DNA from: Actinomycetes bacterium
GTDB lineage: Bacteria > Actinomycetota > Actinomycetes > Actinomycetales > Cellulomonadaceae
Reading direction: 5' to 3'
Length of the DNA: 10,599 nucleotides
Assembly (NCBI GenBank): GCA_023418375.1
Contig: JAEZZV010000122.1
Location: 1 to 10,599, forward strand
The number at the start of each line of letters is the position of its first letter. The first letter of the stretch is position 1. The notes under the pieces were generated by a model. That model ran no database searches, was not told the origin of the DNA, and was given only the letters and a program-made list of their open reading frames with translations. Position numbers and translations under genes: made by a program. Below, piece by piece: positions 1 to 7,230 of this stretch.

Positions 1-917
1 CGTGCGGCGAGCTCGGCGGCCGCCTGCGCGAACGGGCGCCAGGCGTCCGGCGTCGCGCTGACCCGTGGGGCGGCGTGGCCCTCGTCGACCGCTCGCTGCT
101 GCCAGCGGTCCAGGCGTCCGTCGCGGATCTCGAACGAGACGAGCAGGCCGCGGGCGTAGCCGTGCGCCTGCGCCACGTGCGGGCCCGGGCCGAGGGTGTC
201 GGGGCGGACCGTCACGCGCTGCTCCGCTGTCACCCAGGTCACCGCCTCGAGCTCGGCCTGCATGCGGGCCGCGACCTCGAACGCGCAGGCGCCCGCCGCC
301 TCCTCGCGTCGTCGGGTCAGGGTCGCCAGCGCCCAGGCGACCGTGCCGGCGTCGCGGGACAGGACGGCGACCGCGCGCCCGACCCGGTCCGGCAGGTCGC
401 CGTCGGCGACGCCGAGCAGTCGCGCCATGTCGCGGTCGAAGCCGCCGCGCCGCGCGCCTGCGTAGGACAGAGCGAGGAGACGCTCGAGGCCGCTCACGGC
501 GAGGCGGCTCTGGCCGCCGCCGAGGTACGGGCCGAAGACGACCGCCCCGGGCGCCTCCTCGGGTGCGTGCAGCACCTGAAGCTCCGCGGTGCCGGCGCGC
601 TCGACGAGCGCGATCCAGGTCGGCACCTCGAGGCCGCCGCGGACCCGGTTCCAGCGGGGCTTGGCGCGTTCGAGCAGGTTTCGCTCGAGCCAGGCGGCCT
701 CGTGGACGGAGGCGCAGGCCACGGCCTCGACCGCGGCGACCTGCGGCACCATGCGCCGCAGGTGCGGCCGGTCGCGCAGGTCTCCCCAGTAGGACGCGAC
801 GCGGCTGCGCAGGTCCGTGGCCCGACCCAGGTACATGCTGCGACCCTGCTCGTCGCGGAAGCGGTACACGCCCGGCGCGGCCGGGAGTGCGCCGACGGCG
901 GCGGGGCGGGCGGTCAC
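1..917 (-). CDS. GIY-YIG nuclease, UvrC N-terminal/Cho-like (C-terminus off the window)
   Basis: Translating the minus strand from the GTG at 917 gives 305 codons open to the left edge. Residues 16-42 carry the GIY-YIG fold signature (GVY at 16-18, YLG at 29-31, then R39 in LRSRV), followed by LERNLLERAKPRWN at about 77-90, which holds the metal-binding Glu (E78) and the usual PRWN end of the domain. Residues 203-225 (REEAAGACAFEVAARMQ and following) resemble the UVR helix of UvrC. Family members nick DNA beside bulky lesions (UvrC, Cho). The protein starts directly with the nuclease domain, so it is not a DnaQ-GIY-YIG fusion at its N-terminus. Whether the C-terminal endonuclease V/HhH part of a true UvrC follows cannot be seen; divergence beyond residue 100 favours a stand-alone Cho-like protein. 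The start is supported by a CATACT hexamer 6 nt upstream and no Shine-Dalgarno. Family is confident; role in repair is inference. Confidence 0.82.
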   Translation of the reverse strand, partial: MTARPAAVGALPAAPGVYRFRDEQGRSMYLGRATDLRSRVASYWGDLRDRPHLRRMVPQVAAVEAVACASVHEAAWLERNLLERAKPRWNRVRGGLEVPTWIALVERAGTAELQVLHAPEEAPGAVVFGPYLGGGQSRLAVSGLERLLALSYAGARRGGFDRDMARLLGVADGDLPDRVGRAVAVLSRDAGTVAWALATLTRRREEAAGACAFEVAARMQAELEAVTWVTAEQRVTVRPDTLGPGPHVAQAHGYARGLLVSFEIRDGRLDRWQQRAVDEGHAAPRVSATPDAWRPFAQAAAELAA

Positions 918-923
918 GAGCCG

Positions 924-929
924 AGTATG
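924..929 (-). promoter_or_regulatory. -10 element for the GIY-YIG nuclease, leaderless type
   Basis: Read on the minus strand the hexamer is CATACT, separated by 6 nt from the GTG start at 917. This places transcription start at or within a nucleotide or two of the start codon, the usual layout of leaderless actinobacterial mRNAs. No Shine-Dalgarno is visible and no good -35 was found. It lies about 27 bp from the TetR palindrome, so TetR could influence this promoter too. Confidence 0.45.
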
Positions 930-955
930 CCGCGGGCCCGGAGGCCCGGTGACCT

Positions 956-979
956 GAGTGAGTGAGTGCTCACTCACTC
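956..979. promoter_or_regulatory. TetR operator, 11-bp perfect inverted repeat
   Basis: Arms GAGTGAGTGAG (956-966) and CTCACTCACTC (969-979) are exact reverse complements with a 2-nt centre. Each arm is itself made of GAGT/GTGA tetranucleotide repeats. The site lies immediately before the tetR -10 hexamer, covering where the -35 would be, and between two divergent genes. Palindromes of this GTGAGTGAG/CTCACTCAC type are typical TetR-family operators. Binding by the adjacent TetR protein is inference from position and family. Confidence 0.8.
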
Positions 980-983
980 GTGC

Positions 984-989
984 TACCGT
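984..989 (+). promoter_or_regulatory. -10 element of the tetR-ABC operon
   Basis: TACCGT (TANNNT form) ends 8 nt before the GTG at 998. With transcription starting 6-8 nt after the hexamer the message would begin at or next to the start codon. The palindrome at 956-979 occupies the -35 and spacer region, so repressor binding would block RNA polymerase. Confidence 0.45.
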
Positions 990-997
990 TACCGCTC

Positions 998-1708
998 GTG
1001 ACTCCAGGACCCCAGGACGCGGCGGCAGGCGCGGCCGTGTCCGGACACGGCGATCGCGCCCGCCGGGCGGCCCCGATGTCGCCCGACGACAGACGCGACG
1101 CGATCGTCGGCGCCGCGATCCCCCTGCTACGGGCGCGTGGTGCCGCCGTCACCACCCGCGAGCTCGCCGACGCCGCCTGCGTCGCCGAGGGGACGCTCTT
1201 CCGCGTGTTCCCCGACAAGGCGGCGCTCGTGCGCGCGGCCATCGAACGCGCCCTCGACCCGACCCCCGTCGTGACGCAGCTCGCGGGCGTCGAGCGCGAC
1301 CTGCCCATCCGCATCGCGATCGCGAAGATCACGGCGATCCTCCAGGAGCACGCGGTGGGCGTCGCCTCGCTCGTCGCCGTCAACCACGAGCTGCTCGCCA
1401 CGCTCGGCGAGGGCACCACGGGGTCGCCCGCGGCGCACGCCGGCGGCCACGGGCACGGCCATCGGCACGGCTGGGCCGAGCACCCCATCGAAATGGTGGT
1501 GCGTGCGGTCACCGATGTGCTCCAGGCTCGGAGCACGGAGCTGCACCTCGAGCCCGCCGTGTGCGCGCGGACGCTCGTCGGCTTCGTCCTCACCATCAAC
1601 CGGCCGCTCGGCGCGGGCCCACGGCCCGTGCTCGGCCCCCACGATCTTGCGGCGCTGTTCTGCGACGGCGTCGTCCGCCCCACGACCATGGAGGACCACC
1701 CATGCTGA
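998..1708 (+). CDS. TetR/AcrR-family repressor of the ABC exporter operon
   Basis: The 236-residue product has a TetR DNA-binding domain at about residues 32-78: RRDAIVGAAIPLLRARG, then the helix-turn-helix TTRELADAACVAEGTLFRVF and the usual FPDKAALV stretch. The C-terminal ligand domain is poorly conserved, as normal. An unusual His-rich segment lies at residues 147-162 (HAGGHGHGHRHGWAEH) and the protein ends in Cys. The GTG at 998 is chosen because it follows a -10 hexamer by 8 nt (leaderless). An in-frame ATG at 962 is rejected since it lies inside the operator; an ATG at 1076 (MSPDDRR) is a credible alternative that would remove a 26-residue tail. Its TGA overlaps the next ATG by 7 nt, so it is translated with the exporter genes. 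Expected role: autoregulated repressor binding 956-979, released by an unknown ligand. Confidence 0.88.
   Translation: MTPGPQDAAAGAAVSGHGDRARRAAPMSPDDRRDAIVGAAIPLLRARGAAVTTRELADAACVAEGTLFRVFPDKAALVRAAIERALDPTPVVTQLAGVERDLPIRIAIAKITAILQEHAVGVASLVAVNHELLATLGEGTTGSPAAHAGGHGHGHRHGWAEHPIEMVVRAVTDVLQARSTELHLEPAVCARTLVGFVLTINRPLGAGPRPVLGPHDLAALFCDGVVRPTTMEDHPC
1034..1051. repeat. 18-bp perfect palindrome in the 5' part of tetR
   Basis: GCCGTGTCC (1034-1042) is followed at once by its exact reverse complement GGACACGGC (1043-1051). It lies between the two candidate tetR starts (GTG 998 and ATG 1076). If translation begins at 1076 it would sit in the leader and could be a second operator; if at 998 it is coding (CGHG region of the tail) and may be chance. 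The sequence differs from the 956-979 operator, so it need not bind the same protein. Confidence 0.5.
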
Positions 1709-3429
1709 TCCGGCTGCTCTCCCGCCGGCTGCGTGCGTACGGCGGCCTGGTGAGCGTGGTGGTCGTCCTGCAGCTGGTGCAGGCCGTCGCCAACCTCTAC
1801 CTGCCCAGCCTGAACGCCGACATCATCGACGACGGCGTCGCGCAGGGCGACACGGGCCTCATCATGCGGCTCGGCGGCCTGATGCTGGCGATCACGCTCG
1901 TCCAGATCGGTGCGTCGATCGGTGCCGTCTACGCCGGTGCCAGGGTCGCGATGTCGATCGGCCGTGACCTGCGCGCGGGCGTGTTCGACCACGTCCAGAC
2001 CTTCTCGGCCCGCGAGCTCGGCCGCTTCGGCGCGCCCTCGCTGATCACGCGCACCACCAACGACGTCATGCAGGTCCAGACCGTCGTCTACATGACGCTG
2101 ACCATCATGATCGCGGCGCCCGTGATGCTCGTCGGCGGCGTGATCATGGCACTGCGGGAGAGTGCCGAGCTGTCCTGGCTGCTCGTCGTCATCGTGCCGC
2201 TGCTGGGCGCGCTGCTCGGGTTCGCCGTCGTGCGGCTGCGGCCGCTGTTCCAGTCGATGCAGAAGCGGATCGACGCGATCAACCGCGTGCTCCGCGAGCA
2301 GATCGGCGGCGTGCGGGTCATCCGCGCGTTCGTCCGCGACACCCACGAGAGGGAGCGGTTCGAGGGCGCGAACGCCGACCTCATGGACGTGGGGCTGCGC
2401 GTCGGCCGGTTCATGTCGTTCATGTTCCCGACGGTGTTCCTCATCATGAACCTCTCGAGCGCGGCGGTCCTGTGGTTCGGCGCCTACGAGATCCAGGACG
2501 GCCTCGGCGTCGGGTCGCTGACGGCGTTCCTCAGCTACCTCATGCAGATCCTCATCTCGGTGATGATGGCCGTGATGATGTTCATGCTGGTCCCGCGAGC
2601 GGAGGTCTCCGCGGGCCGGATCAGCGAGGTGCTCGACGCGCGGACGAGCGTCGTGCCGCCCGCCGAGCCCGTCACCGAGCTGGCTCGGCACGGGCACCTC
2701 GAGCTGCGGGGCGTCGGCTTCGCCTACCCGGGCGCGACCGACCCGGTCCTCCGTGACGTCTCGTTCGTCGCCGCACCGGGTGAGACGACCGCGATCATCG
2801 GCTCGACAGGCTCGGGCAAGACGACGCTGCTCGGTACCGTCCCGCGGCTGTACGACGCGACGGAGGGGGCGGTCTACGTCGACGGCGTCGACGTGCGGGA
2901 CCTCGCGCTCGACACGCTCTGGGGCACCATCGGGCTCGTCCCGCAGAAGCCGTACCTGTTCAGCGGGACCGTCGCCTCGAACGTGCGGTACGGCAAGGAG
3001 GACGCGACCGACGAGGAGGTCTGGCACGCCCTCGAGGTGGCGCAGGCCGCCGGCTTCGTCCGCGACATGGGCGGGCTCGACGCCGAGATCACCCAGGGCG
3101 GCACGAACGTCTCCGGTGGGCAGCGTCAGCGCCTGGCGATCGCCCGGGCGCTCGTCCGCAGGCCCGAGATCTACCTGTTCGACGACTCGTTCTCCGCGCT
3201 CGACTTCGCGACCGACGCCGCGCTGCGTGCCGCGCTCGAACCGGAGACCAGGGACGCGACGGTCGTCGTCGTCGCGCAGCGCGTGAGCACGATCCGCCAC
3301 GCCGACCGCATCGTCGTGCTCGACGAGGGGACGGTGGTCGGCATCGGGACGCACGACGAGCTCATGGCCGACAACGAGACCTACCGGGAGATCGTGCTCT
3401 CCCAGGTGACCGAGGAGGAGGCGGCGTGA
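1702..3429 (+). CDS. ABC exporter half-transporter, subunit with the degenerate ATPase site
   Basis: This 575-residue protein has the classic exporter layout: six membrane segments (near residues 15-37, 55-80, 130-151, 157-178, 238-262, 272-297), then a nucleotide-binding domain. Walker A is GSTGSGKTT (367-375, K373), the Q-loop Gln is Q415, the signature is VSGGQ (470-474), Walker B ends in D494 and the D-loop is SALD (498-501). Two catalytic positions are altered: the Glu after Walker B is Asp (D495, FDDS) and the switch His is Gln (Q526, VAQRVSTI). This pattern is known from the TM287/LmrC-type subunit of heterodimeric multidrug exporters. The ATG at 1702 has GGAGGA at 1690-1695, 6 nt upstream, and overlaps the tetR stop (ATGCTGA). 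It acts in the cytoplasmic membrane with the next gene product. Substrate unknown; lipophilic drugs or lipids are likely. Confidence 0.93.
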   Translation: MLIRLLSRRLRAYGGLVSVVVVLQLVQAVANLYLPSLNADIIDDGVAQGDTGLIMRLGGLMLAITLVQIGASIGAVYAGARVAMSIGRDLRAGVFDHVQTFSARELGRFGAPSLITRTTNDVMQVQTVVYMTLTIMIAAPVMLVGGVIMALRESAELSWLLVVIVPLLGALLGFAVVRLRPLFQSMQKRIDAINRVLREQIGGVRVIRAFVRDTHERERFEGANADLMDVGLRVGRFMSFMFPTVFLIMNLSSAAVLWFGAYEIQDGLGVGSLTAFLSYLMQILISVMMAVMMFMLVPRAEVSAGRISEVLDARTSVVPPAEPVTELARHGHLELRGVGFAYPGATDPVLRDVSFVAAPGETTAIIGSTGSGKTTLLGTVPRLYDATEGAVYVDGVDVRDLALDTLWGTIGLVPQKPYLFSGTVASNVRYGKEDATDEEVWHALEVAQAAGFVRDMGGLDAEITQGGTNVSGGQRQRLAIARALVRRPEIYLFDDSFSALDFATDAALRAALEPETRDATVVVVAQRVSTIRHADRIVVLDEGTVVGIGTHDELMADNETYREIVLSQVTEEEAA

Positions 3430-5489
3430 GCGCGCACACCACGGACAACGAGGGCACCCCGTCCGGCAGCGCCGTGACGACCGAGCCGGCCGAGGGCGCA
3501 CCGACGCCGGACGGGAAGCCGGGACGCCACCACGCTCCCGCGCGCCGTCCGGGGGGCGGCCCGATGGGTCACATGGGCATGGGCATGCCCACCGCCAAGC
3601 CGCTGGACTTCCGCGGCTCGCTCCGGCGCCTGCTGGGGGAGCTCCGTCCGGAGCGGGGCCGGCTGACCCTCGTCGTGCTGCTGACCCTGGGCAGCGTCGC
3701 CGGGACCGTGTTCGGACCCAAGGTGCTCGGGTGGGCGACGGACGTCGTCTTCCGCGGGTTCCTCGGCATCCAGCTCGGCCGGCAGGCACCCGCCGGCGCG
3801 ACGACGGACCAGGTCGTCGAGGGCCTGCGTGCCCAGGGCCAGACCGAGCTGGCCGACGTCATCGCGGCGACGGACGGCGTCGTGCCGGGCGTCGGCATCG
3901 ACTTCGACGACCTGCGCCGGGTGCTGATGATCGCGCTCGCCCTGTACCTCGGCGCCTGGCTGCTGGGATACCTCCAGGGCCTGGTGACCACCGGCATCGT
4001 GCAGCGGACGGTGTTCCGTCTGCGCGAGCGGGTCCAGGCCAAGCTGGGTCGTGTCCCGCTGTCCTACATCGACTCCCACCCGCGCGGCGAGCTGCTCTCG
4101 CGCGTGACGAACGACATCGACAACATCGCCCAGACGATGCAGCAGACCCTGAGCCAGCTCATCAGCTCGGTCCTGACCATCCTCGGCGTGCTCGCGATGA
4201 TGTTCTGGATCTCCCCGCTGCTCGCGGTGATCTCGCTGGTCGTGATCCCGGTCTCGGGCGTGGTGACTGCGATGATCGCCAAGCGTTCGCAGCCCCAGTT
4301 CACGGCCCAGTGGCAGCGCACCGGGACGCTCAACGCCCACGTGGAGGAGATGTACACCGGGCACGCGCTGGTGAAAGTCTTCGGCCGGCAGAAGGCGGCG
4401 TCCGACACGTTCCACACCGAGAACGAGGCCCTCTACGAGGCGACGTTCAAGGCGCACTTCATCTCGGGCCTCATCCACCCGGCGATGATGTTCATCGGCA
4501 ACCTCAACTACGTCGTCATCGCCGTGGTGGGCGCGCTGCGGGTGGCGTCGGGCTCGATGACCATCGGCGACGTCCAGGCCTTCATCCAGTACTCGCGCCA
4601 GTTCACGCAGCCGATCATGCAGGTCGCCTCGATGATGAACCTGCTCCAGTCGGGCCTGGCCTCCGCCGAGCGCGTGTTCGAGCTGCTCGACGCGCCGGAG
4701 CAGTCCCCGGAGCCGACGGACGGGCAGCGTCCGGACGTCGTGCGCGGGCGGGTGGCGTTCGAGAGCGTGGCGTTCAGCTACTCGCCGGACGCCCCGCTCA
4801 TCGAGGACCTGTCGCTCGTCGCCGAACCCGGCCAGACGGTCGCCATCGTCGGTCCGACCGGGGCCGGCAAGACGACGCTCGTCAACCTCCTCATGCGGTT
4901 CTACGAGCTGAACGGCGGCCGCATCACGCTCGACGGCGTGGACGTCGCGCAGATGGACCGTGAAGAGCTGCGCCAGAGCATCGGCATGGTGCTGCAGGAC
5001 ACGTGGCTCTTCGGCGGCACGATCCGCGACAACATCGCCTACGGCCGGCTCGGTGCGACCGAGGACGAGGTCGTCCAGGCCGCGCAGGTCACGCACGTCG
5101 ACCGGTTCGTGCGGACCCTGCCCGACGGCTACGACACGGTCATCGACGAGGAGGCGAGCAACGTCAGCGCCGGCGAGAAGCAGCTGCTGACGATCGCCCG
5201 CGCGTTCCTCGCCGACCCGCCGATCCTCGTGCTCGACGAGGCGACGTCGTCGGTCGACACGCGTACCGAGGTGCTGGTCCAGCACGCGATGGCGGCGCTC
5301 CGGAAGGGGCGGACGTCGTTCGTCATCGCGCACCGGCTGTCCACCATCCGTGACGCGGACGTCATCCTCGTCATGGAGGACGGGGCCATCGTGGAGCAGG
5401 GCTCGCATGCCGCGCTCATCGAGGCGGGCGGGGCGTACGCACGCCTGTACGCCAGCCAGTTCGCGGCCGCGGCGGCCGAGGTCGACTGA
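3426..5489 (+). CDS. ABC exporter half-transporter, catalytically competent partner subunit
   Basis: The 687-residue product begins with about 60 polar, probably disordered residues containing HH and a Gly/Met/His patch (GGGPMGHMGMGMP, about 43-55), followed by DFRGSLRRLL, an elbow helix common in this subfamily. Six membrane segments follow; a roughly 55-residue insert (108-162) lies between the first and second. The nucleotide-binding domain has Walker A GPTGAGKTT (K482), Q-loop Q524, Walker B LVLDE with catalytic E605, and switch H636 (IAHRLSTI). Its signature is VSAGEKQ (580-586) instead of LSGGQ. That complements the preceding subunit: this one supplies the intact Walker B and switch, the other the intact signature, giving one active and one degenerate site. 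The GTG at 3426 overlaps the previous TGA (GTGA) and follows GAGGAGGAG at 3413-3421, so the two are translationally coupled. Stable heterodimer with the upstream product is strongly inferred. Confidence 0.93.
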   Translation: MSAHTTDNEGTPSGSAVTTEPAEGAPTPDGKPGRHHAPARRPGGGPMGHMGMGMPTAKPLDFRGSLRRLLGELRPERGRLTLVVLLTLGSVAGTVFGPKVLGWATDVVFRGFLGIQLGRQAPAGATTDQVVEGLRAQGQTELADVIAATDGVVPGVGIDFDDLRRVLMIALALYLGAWLLGYLQGLVTTGIVQRTVFRLRERVQAKLGRVPLSYIDSHPRGELLSRVTNDIDNIAQTMQQTLSQLISSVLTILGVLAMMFWISPLLAVISLVVIPVSGVVTAMIAKRSQPQFTAQWQRTGTLNAHVEEMYTGHALVKVFGRQKAASDTFHTENEALYEATFKAHFISGLIHPAMMFIGNLNYVVIAVVGALRVASGSMTIGDVQAFIQYSRQFTQPIMQVASMMNLLQSGLASAERVFELLDAPEQSPEPTDGQRPDVVRGRVAFESVAFSYSPDAPLIEDLSLVAEPGQTVAIVGPTGAGKTTLVNLLMRFYELNGGRITLDGVDVAQMDREELRQSIGMVLQDTWLFGGTIRDNIAYGRLGATEDEVVQAAQVTHVDRFVRTLPDGYDTVIDEEASNVSAGEKQLLTIARAFLADPPILVLDEATSSVDTRTEVLVQHAMAALRKGRTSFVIAHRLSTIRDADVILVMEDGAIVEQGSHAALIEAGGAYARLYASQFAAAAAEVD

Positions 5490-5504
5490 GTGTCGGGGCA
5501 CGGT

Positions 5505-5545
5505 CGTGCGCAGGCCCCGCGGGGCATCCAGGTGGGGCCTGCACG
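5505..5545 (+). terminator. GC-rich stem after the ABC operon, next to the MBL start
   Basis: GCAGGCCCC (5510-5518) pairs exactly with GGGGCCTGC (5534-5542); adding CGTGC (5505-5509) and GCACG (5541-5545) gives an alternative 12-bp stem with a 2-nt bulge. There is no T-run, as is common for actinobacterial terminators. It lies 16 nt after the exporter stop and ends on the base before the GTG at 5546, also enclosing the AGGTGGGG that would serve as that gene's ribosome site. It may end the exporter message, or limit translation of the downstream gene. Confidence 0.5.
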
Positions 5546-6328
5546 GTGCTGGAGGTGGGCACCTTCGACATGAGCGCCGACGTGCTCTTCGCCAGTGCGC
5601 CGCGGGACGAGCGGGACGCCGCGCTCGACCGTCACCGGCTGCCCGTCGAGCCGATCGTCTTCCACGTCCTGCCGCTGGTCGTCGACCTGGACGGACGTCG
5701 CGTCGTGATCGACCCGGGCGCGCTCGAGAGCGGCGCCATGGCGCGGGCGTTCGAAGCGGCGCGGATCGCCCCGGAGTCCCTCGACGCGGTGGTCGTCACG
5801 CACGGCCACGCGGACCATTACGGGGGCGTGGTGGCCGCCGACGGCGGTCCGTTCTTCCCGCGGGCCCGCCACCACCTGCAGCGGGTCGAGTGGGAGCACT
5901 GGACCGCCCCGGACAACCCGGAGCCGGGGCACGCTGAGACCTTCCGCCGGCTGCTCCTCCCGCTGCGCGACCTGTTCGACCTGGCGGACGGTCCGACCGA
6001 ACCGGTGCCGGGCTTCCGGGTGGTCCCCACCCCGAGCCACTCACCCGGCCACCAGGCGGTCCTCGTGGCGGACCGCCTGCTGCACACGGGCGACGCCGTC
6101 CTGACGGTGCTTGGAGTCGAGCGGCCCGAGTGGGTGGCCTCGTTCGAGCTGTGGCCGGGTGACGTGGTCGCGACGCGACGCGAGCTCCTGGCGTCGGCAG
6201 CCAGGGACAGCCTCGTGACGATGCTGTGTCACACGCCTGCACCGGGCCTCGGGCATGTGGTCCCGCACGGTGACGGCTACGCGTGGCAACCCTTGGGCGC
6301 CGCCGGAGGACTGGCGACCTCCTCCTAG
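5546..6328 (+). CDS. MBL-fold metallo-hydrolase
   Basis: The 260-residue product is a metallo-beta-lactamase-fold hydrolase. The metal motif THGHADH gives H86, H88, D90 and H91; SPGH supplies H169; HTGD supplies D183; and LCHTPAPGLGHV near the C-terminus supplies H229 (or H237). The spacing fits the glyoxalase II/lactonase-like branch, which binds two metal ions and hydrolyses lactones or thioesters; the substrate cannot be read from sequence. No signal peptide is seen, so it is cytoplasmic. GTG 5546 is preferred because it keeps the first strand (LEVGTF) and has AGGTGGGG (5530-5537) 8 nt upstream. The ATG at 5570, with GGAGGTG at 5551, is an alternative that would free the start from the stem at 5505-5545. 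It lies 56 nt after the exporter genes on the same strand, so read-through into it is possible, but a shared role with the pump is not shown. Confidence 0.85.
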   Translation: MLEVGTFDMSADVLFASAPRDERDAALDRHRLPVEPIVFHVLPLVVDLDGRRVVIDPGALESGAMARAFEAARIAPESLDAVVVTHGHADHYGGVVAADGGPFFPRARHHLQRVEWEHWTAPDNPEPGHAETFRRLLLPLRDLFDLADGPTEPVPGFRVVPTPSHSPGHQAVLVADRLLHTGDAVLTVLGVERPEWVASFELWPGDVVATRRELLASAARDSLVTMLCHTPAPGLGHVVPHGDGYAWQPLGAAGGLATSS

Positions 6329-6344
6329 CGCGAGCCGCACGGGG

Positions 6345-6350
6345 CAGAAT
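6345..6350 (+). promoter_or_regulatory. -10 element for the RNA methyltransferase, leaderless type
   Basis: CAGAAT ends 6 nt before the GTG at 6357, with no Shine-Dalgarno between. This fits a leaderless start and gives the methyltransferase its own promoter in the 28-nt gap after the hydrolase gene. No clear -35 is seen. Confidence 0.45.
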
Positions 6351-6356
6351 CCTCGC

Positions 6357-7190
6357 GTGCCGATCATCCGCCTGACCGACCTCGACGACGACCGCCTCAC
6401 CGACTACACCCGGCTGACGGACGTCGCGCTGCGGCGCCGGCTCGAGCCGGAGCGCGGCCTGTACATGGCGGAGTCGACGAAGGTCATCCTGCGCGCCCTG
6501 GAGGCGGGGCACCGGCCGCGCTCGTTCCTCATGACCGAGCGCTGGCTGCCCGAGCTCGCGGACGTGGTCGCCGGCGTCGAGAGGAGGTTCGGGGAGGTCC
6601 CCGTGTACGTCGGTCCGCCCGAGGTCGTCGAGACCCTGACCGGCTTCCACCTGCACCGTGGCGCCCTCGCGGCGATGCAGCGACCCGAGCTGCCGGCTGT
6701 CCCCGAGGTGCTCGCCGCCGCGCGCGGGGGAGCGGGCGCCCGCCGGGTCGCGGTGCTCGAGGGCATCGTCGACCACACGAACGTCGGCGCGGTGTTCCGG
6801 TCGGCCGCGGCGCTGGGTGTCGACGCCGTCCTCGTCTCGCCGGACTGCGCGGACCCGCTCTACCGTCGCAGCGTCCGGGTCTCGATGGGGACCGTCTTCC
6901 AGGTGCCGTGGACGCGCCTGGCGCCGTGGCCGGAAGGGCTCGGGGCGCTGCGGGACGCGGGCTTCACCGTGGCGGCGCTCGCGCTCGCCGACGACGCCGT
7001 CACGCTCGACGCGCTGGCCGTCGACCCGCCCGAGCGCCTCGCCCTGCTTCTGGGCACGGAGGGCGACGGGCTGAGCCGGCGCGCGGTGGCGGCGTCCGAC
7101 GTCGTCGTGCGGATCCCGATGGCCGGGGGAGTGGACTCGCTCAACGTCGCGGCGGCCTCCGCCGTGGCGTTCTGGGCGACGCGCGCCTGA
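6357..7190 (+). CDS. SpoU/TrmH-family RNA 2'-O-methyltransferase
   Basis: The 277-residue product has the three SPOUT motifs in order. Motif 1 is DHTNVGAVFRSA with N142 and catalytic-type R148, motif 2 is LLLGTEGDGLS (about 230-240), and motif 3 is IPMAGGVDSLNVAAA with S261, N263 and V264. These form the knotted S-adenosylmethionine site of enzymes that methylate ribose 2'-OH in rRNA or tRNA. The N-terminal part (residues 1-110, including ERGLYMAESTKVILRALEAG and TGFHLHRGALA) is the substrate-binding domain usual in the TrmH/TsnR group. Which RNA and nucleotide it modifies cannot be told; housekeeping modification and antibiotic-resistance methylation (as in TsnR) use the same fold. The GTG at 6357 is chosen because the -10-like CAGAAT lies 6 nt before it and conserved sequence (IIRLTDLDD) begins right after; an upstream in-frame ATG at 6255 lies inside the hydrolase gene. 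Confidence 0.92.
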   Translation: MPIIRLTDLDDDRLTDYTRLTDVALRRRLEPERGLYMAESTKVILRALEAGHRPRSFLMTERWLPELADVVAGVERRFGEVPVYVGPPEVVETLTGFHLHRGALAAMQRPELPAVPEVLAAARGGAGARRVAVLEGIVDHTNVGAVFRSAAALGVDAVLVSPDCADPLYRRSVRVSMGTVFQVPWTRLAPWPEGLGALRDAGFTVAALALADDAVTLDALAVDPPERLALLLGTEGDGLSRRAVAASDVVVRIPMAGGVDSLNVAAASAVAFWATRA

Positions 7191-7230
7191 CCCGTCCGGG
7201 GCGGTCCGAAACCTCCTCGCGACAACCCCT

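Noticed and set aside
75..965. Two overlapping plus-strand frames of nearly 300 codons
   Set aside because: They are antisense to the GIY-YIG nuclease and show no domain; their length is expected at this GC content.
962..997. ATG at 962 as the tetR start
   Set aside because: It lies inside the operator palindrome and upstream of the -10 hexamer, so it would not be transcribed from this promoter.
958..1701. An N-terminal extension of the first ABC subunit from 958
   Set aside because: That frame is out of phase with tetR, which is clearly coding here; the real start at 1702 has a good ribosome site.
3571..3592. Short ATGGGC tandem copies in the second ABC gene
   Set aside because: They simply encode the Met-Gly patch; three copies in frame do not make a separate repeat element.
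970..3789. A 939-codon open frame on the minus strand
   Set aside because: It is the shadow of tetR and the first ABC gene, whose plus-strand product has all expected motifs. It is rich in Arg, Asp and His with no recognisable domain.
3381..5501. A 706-codon open frame on the minus strand
   Set aside because: It lies wholly opposite the second ABC gene and has shadow-type composition (long runs of Arg, Asp, Val, His).
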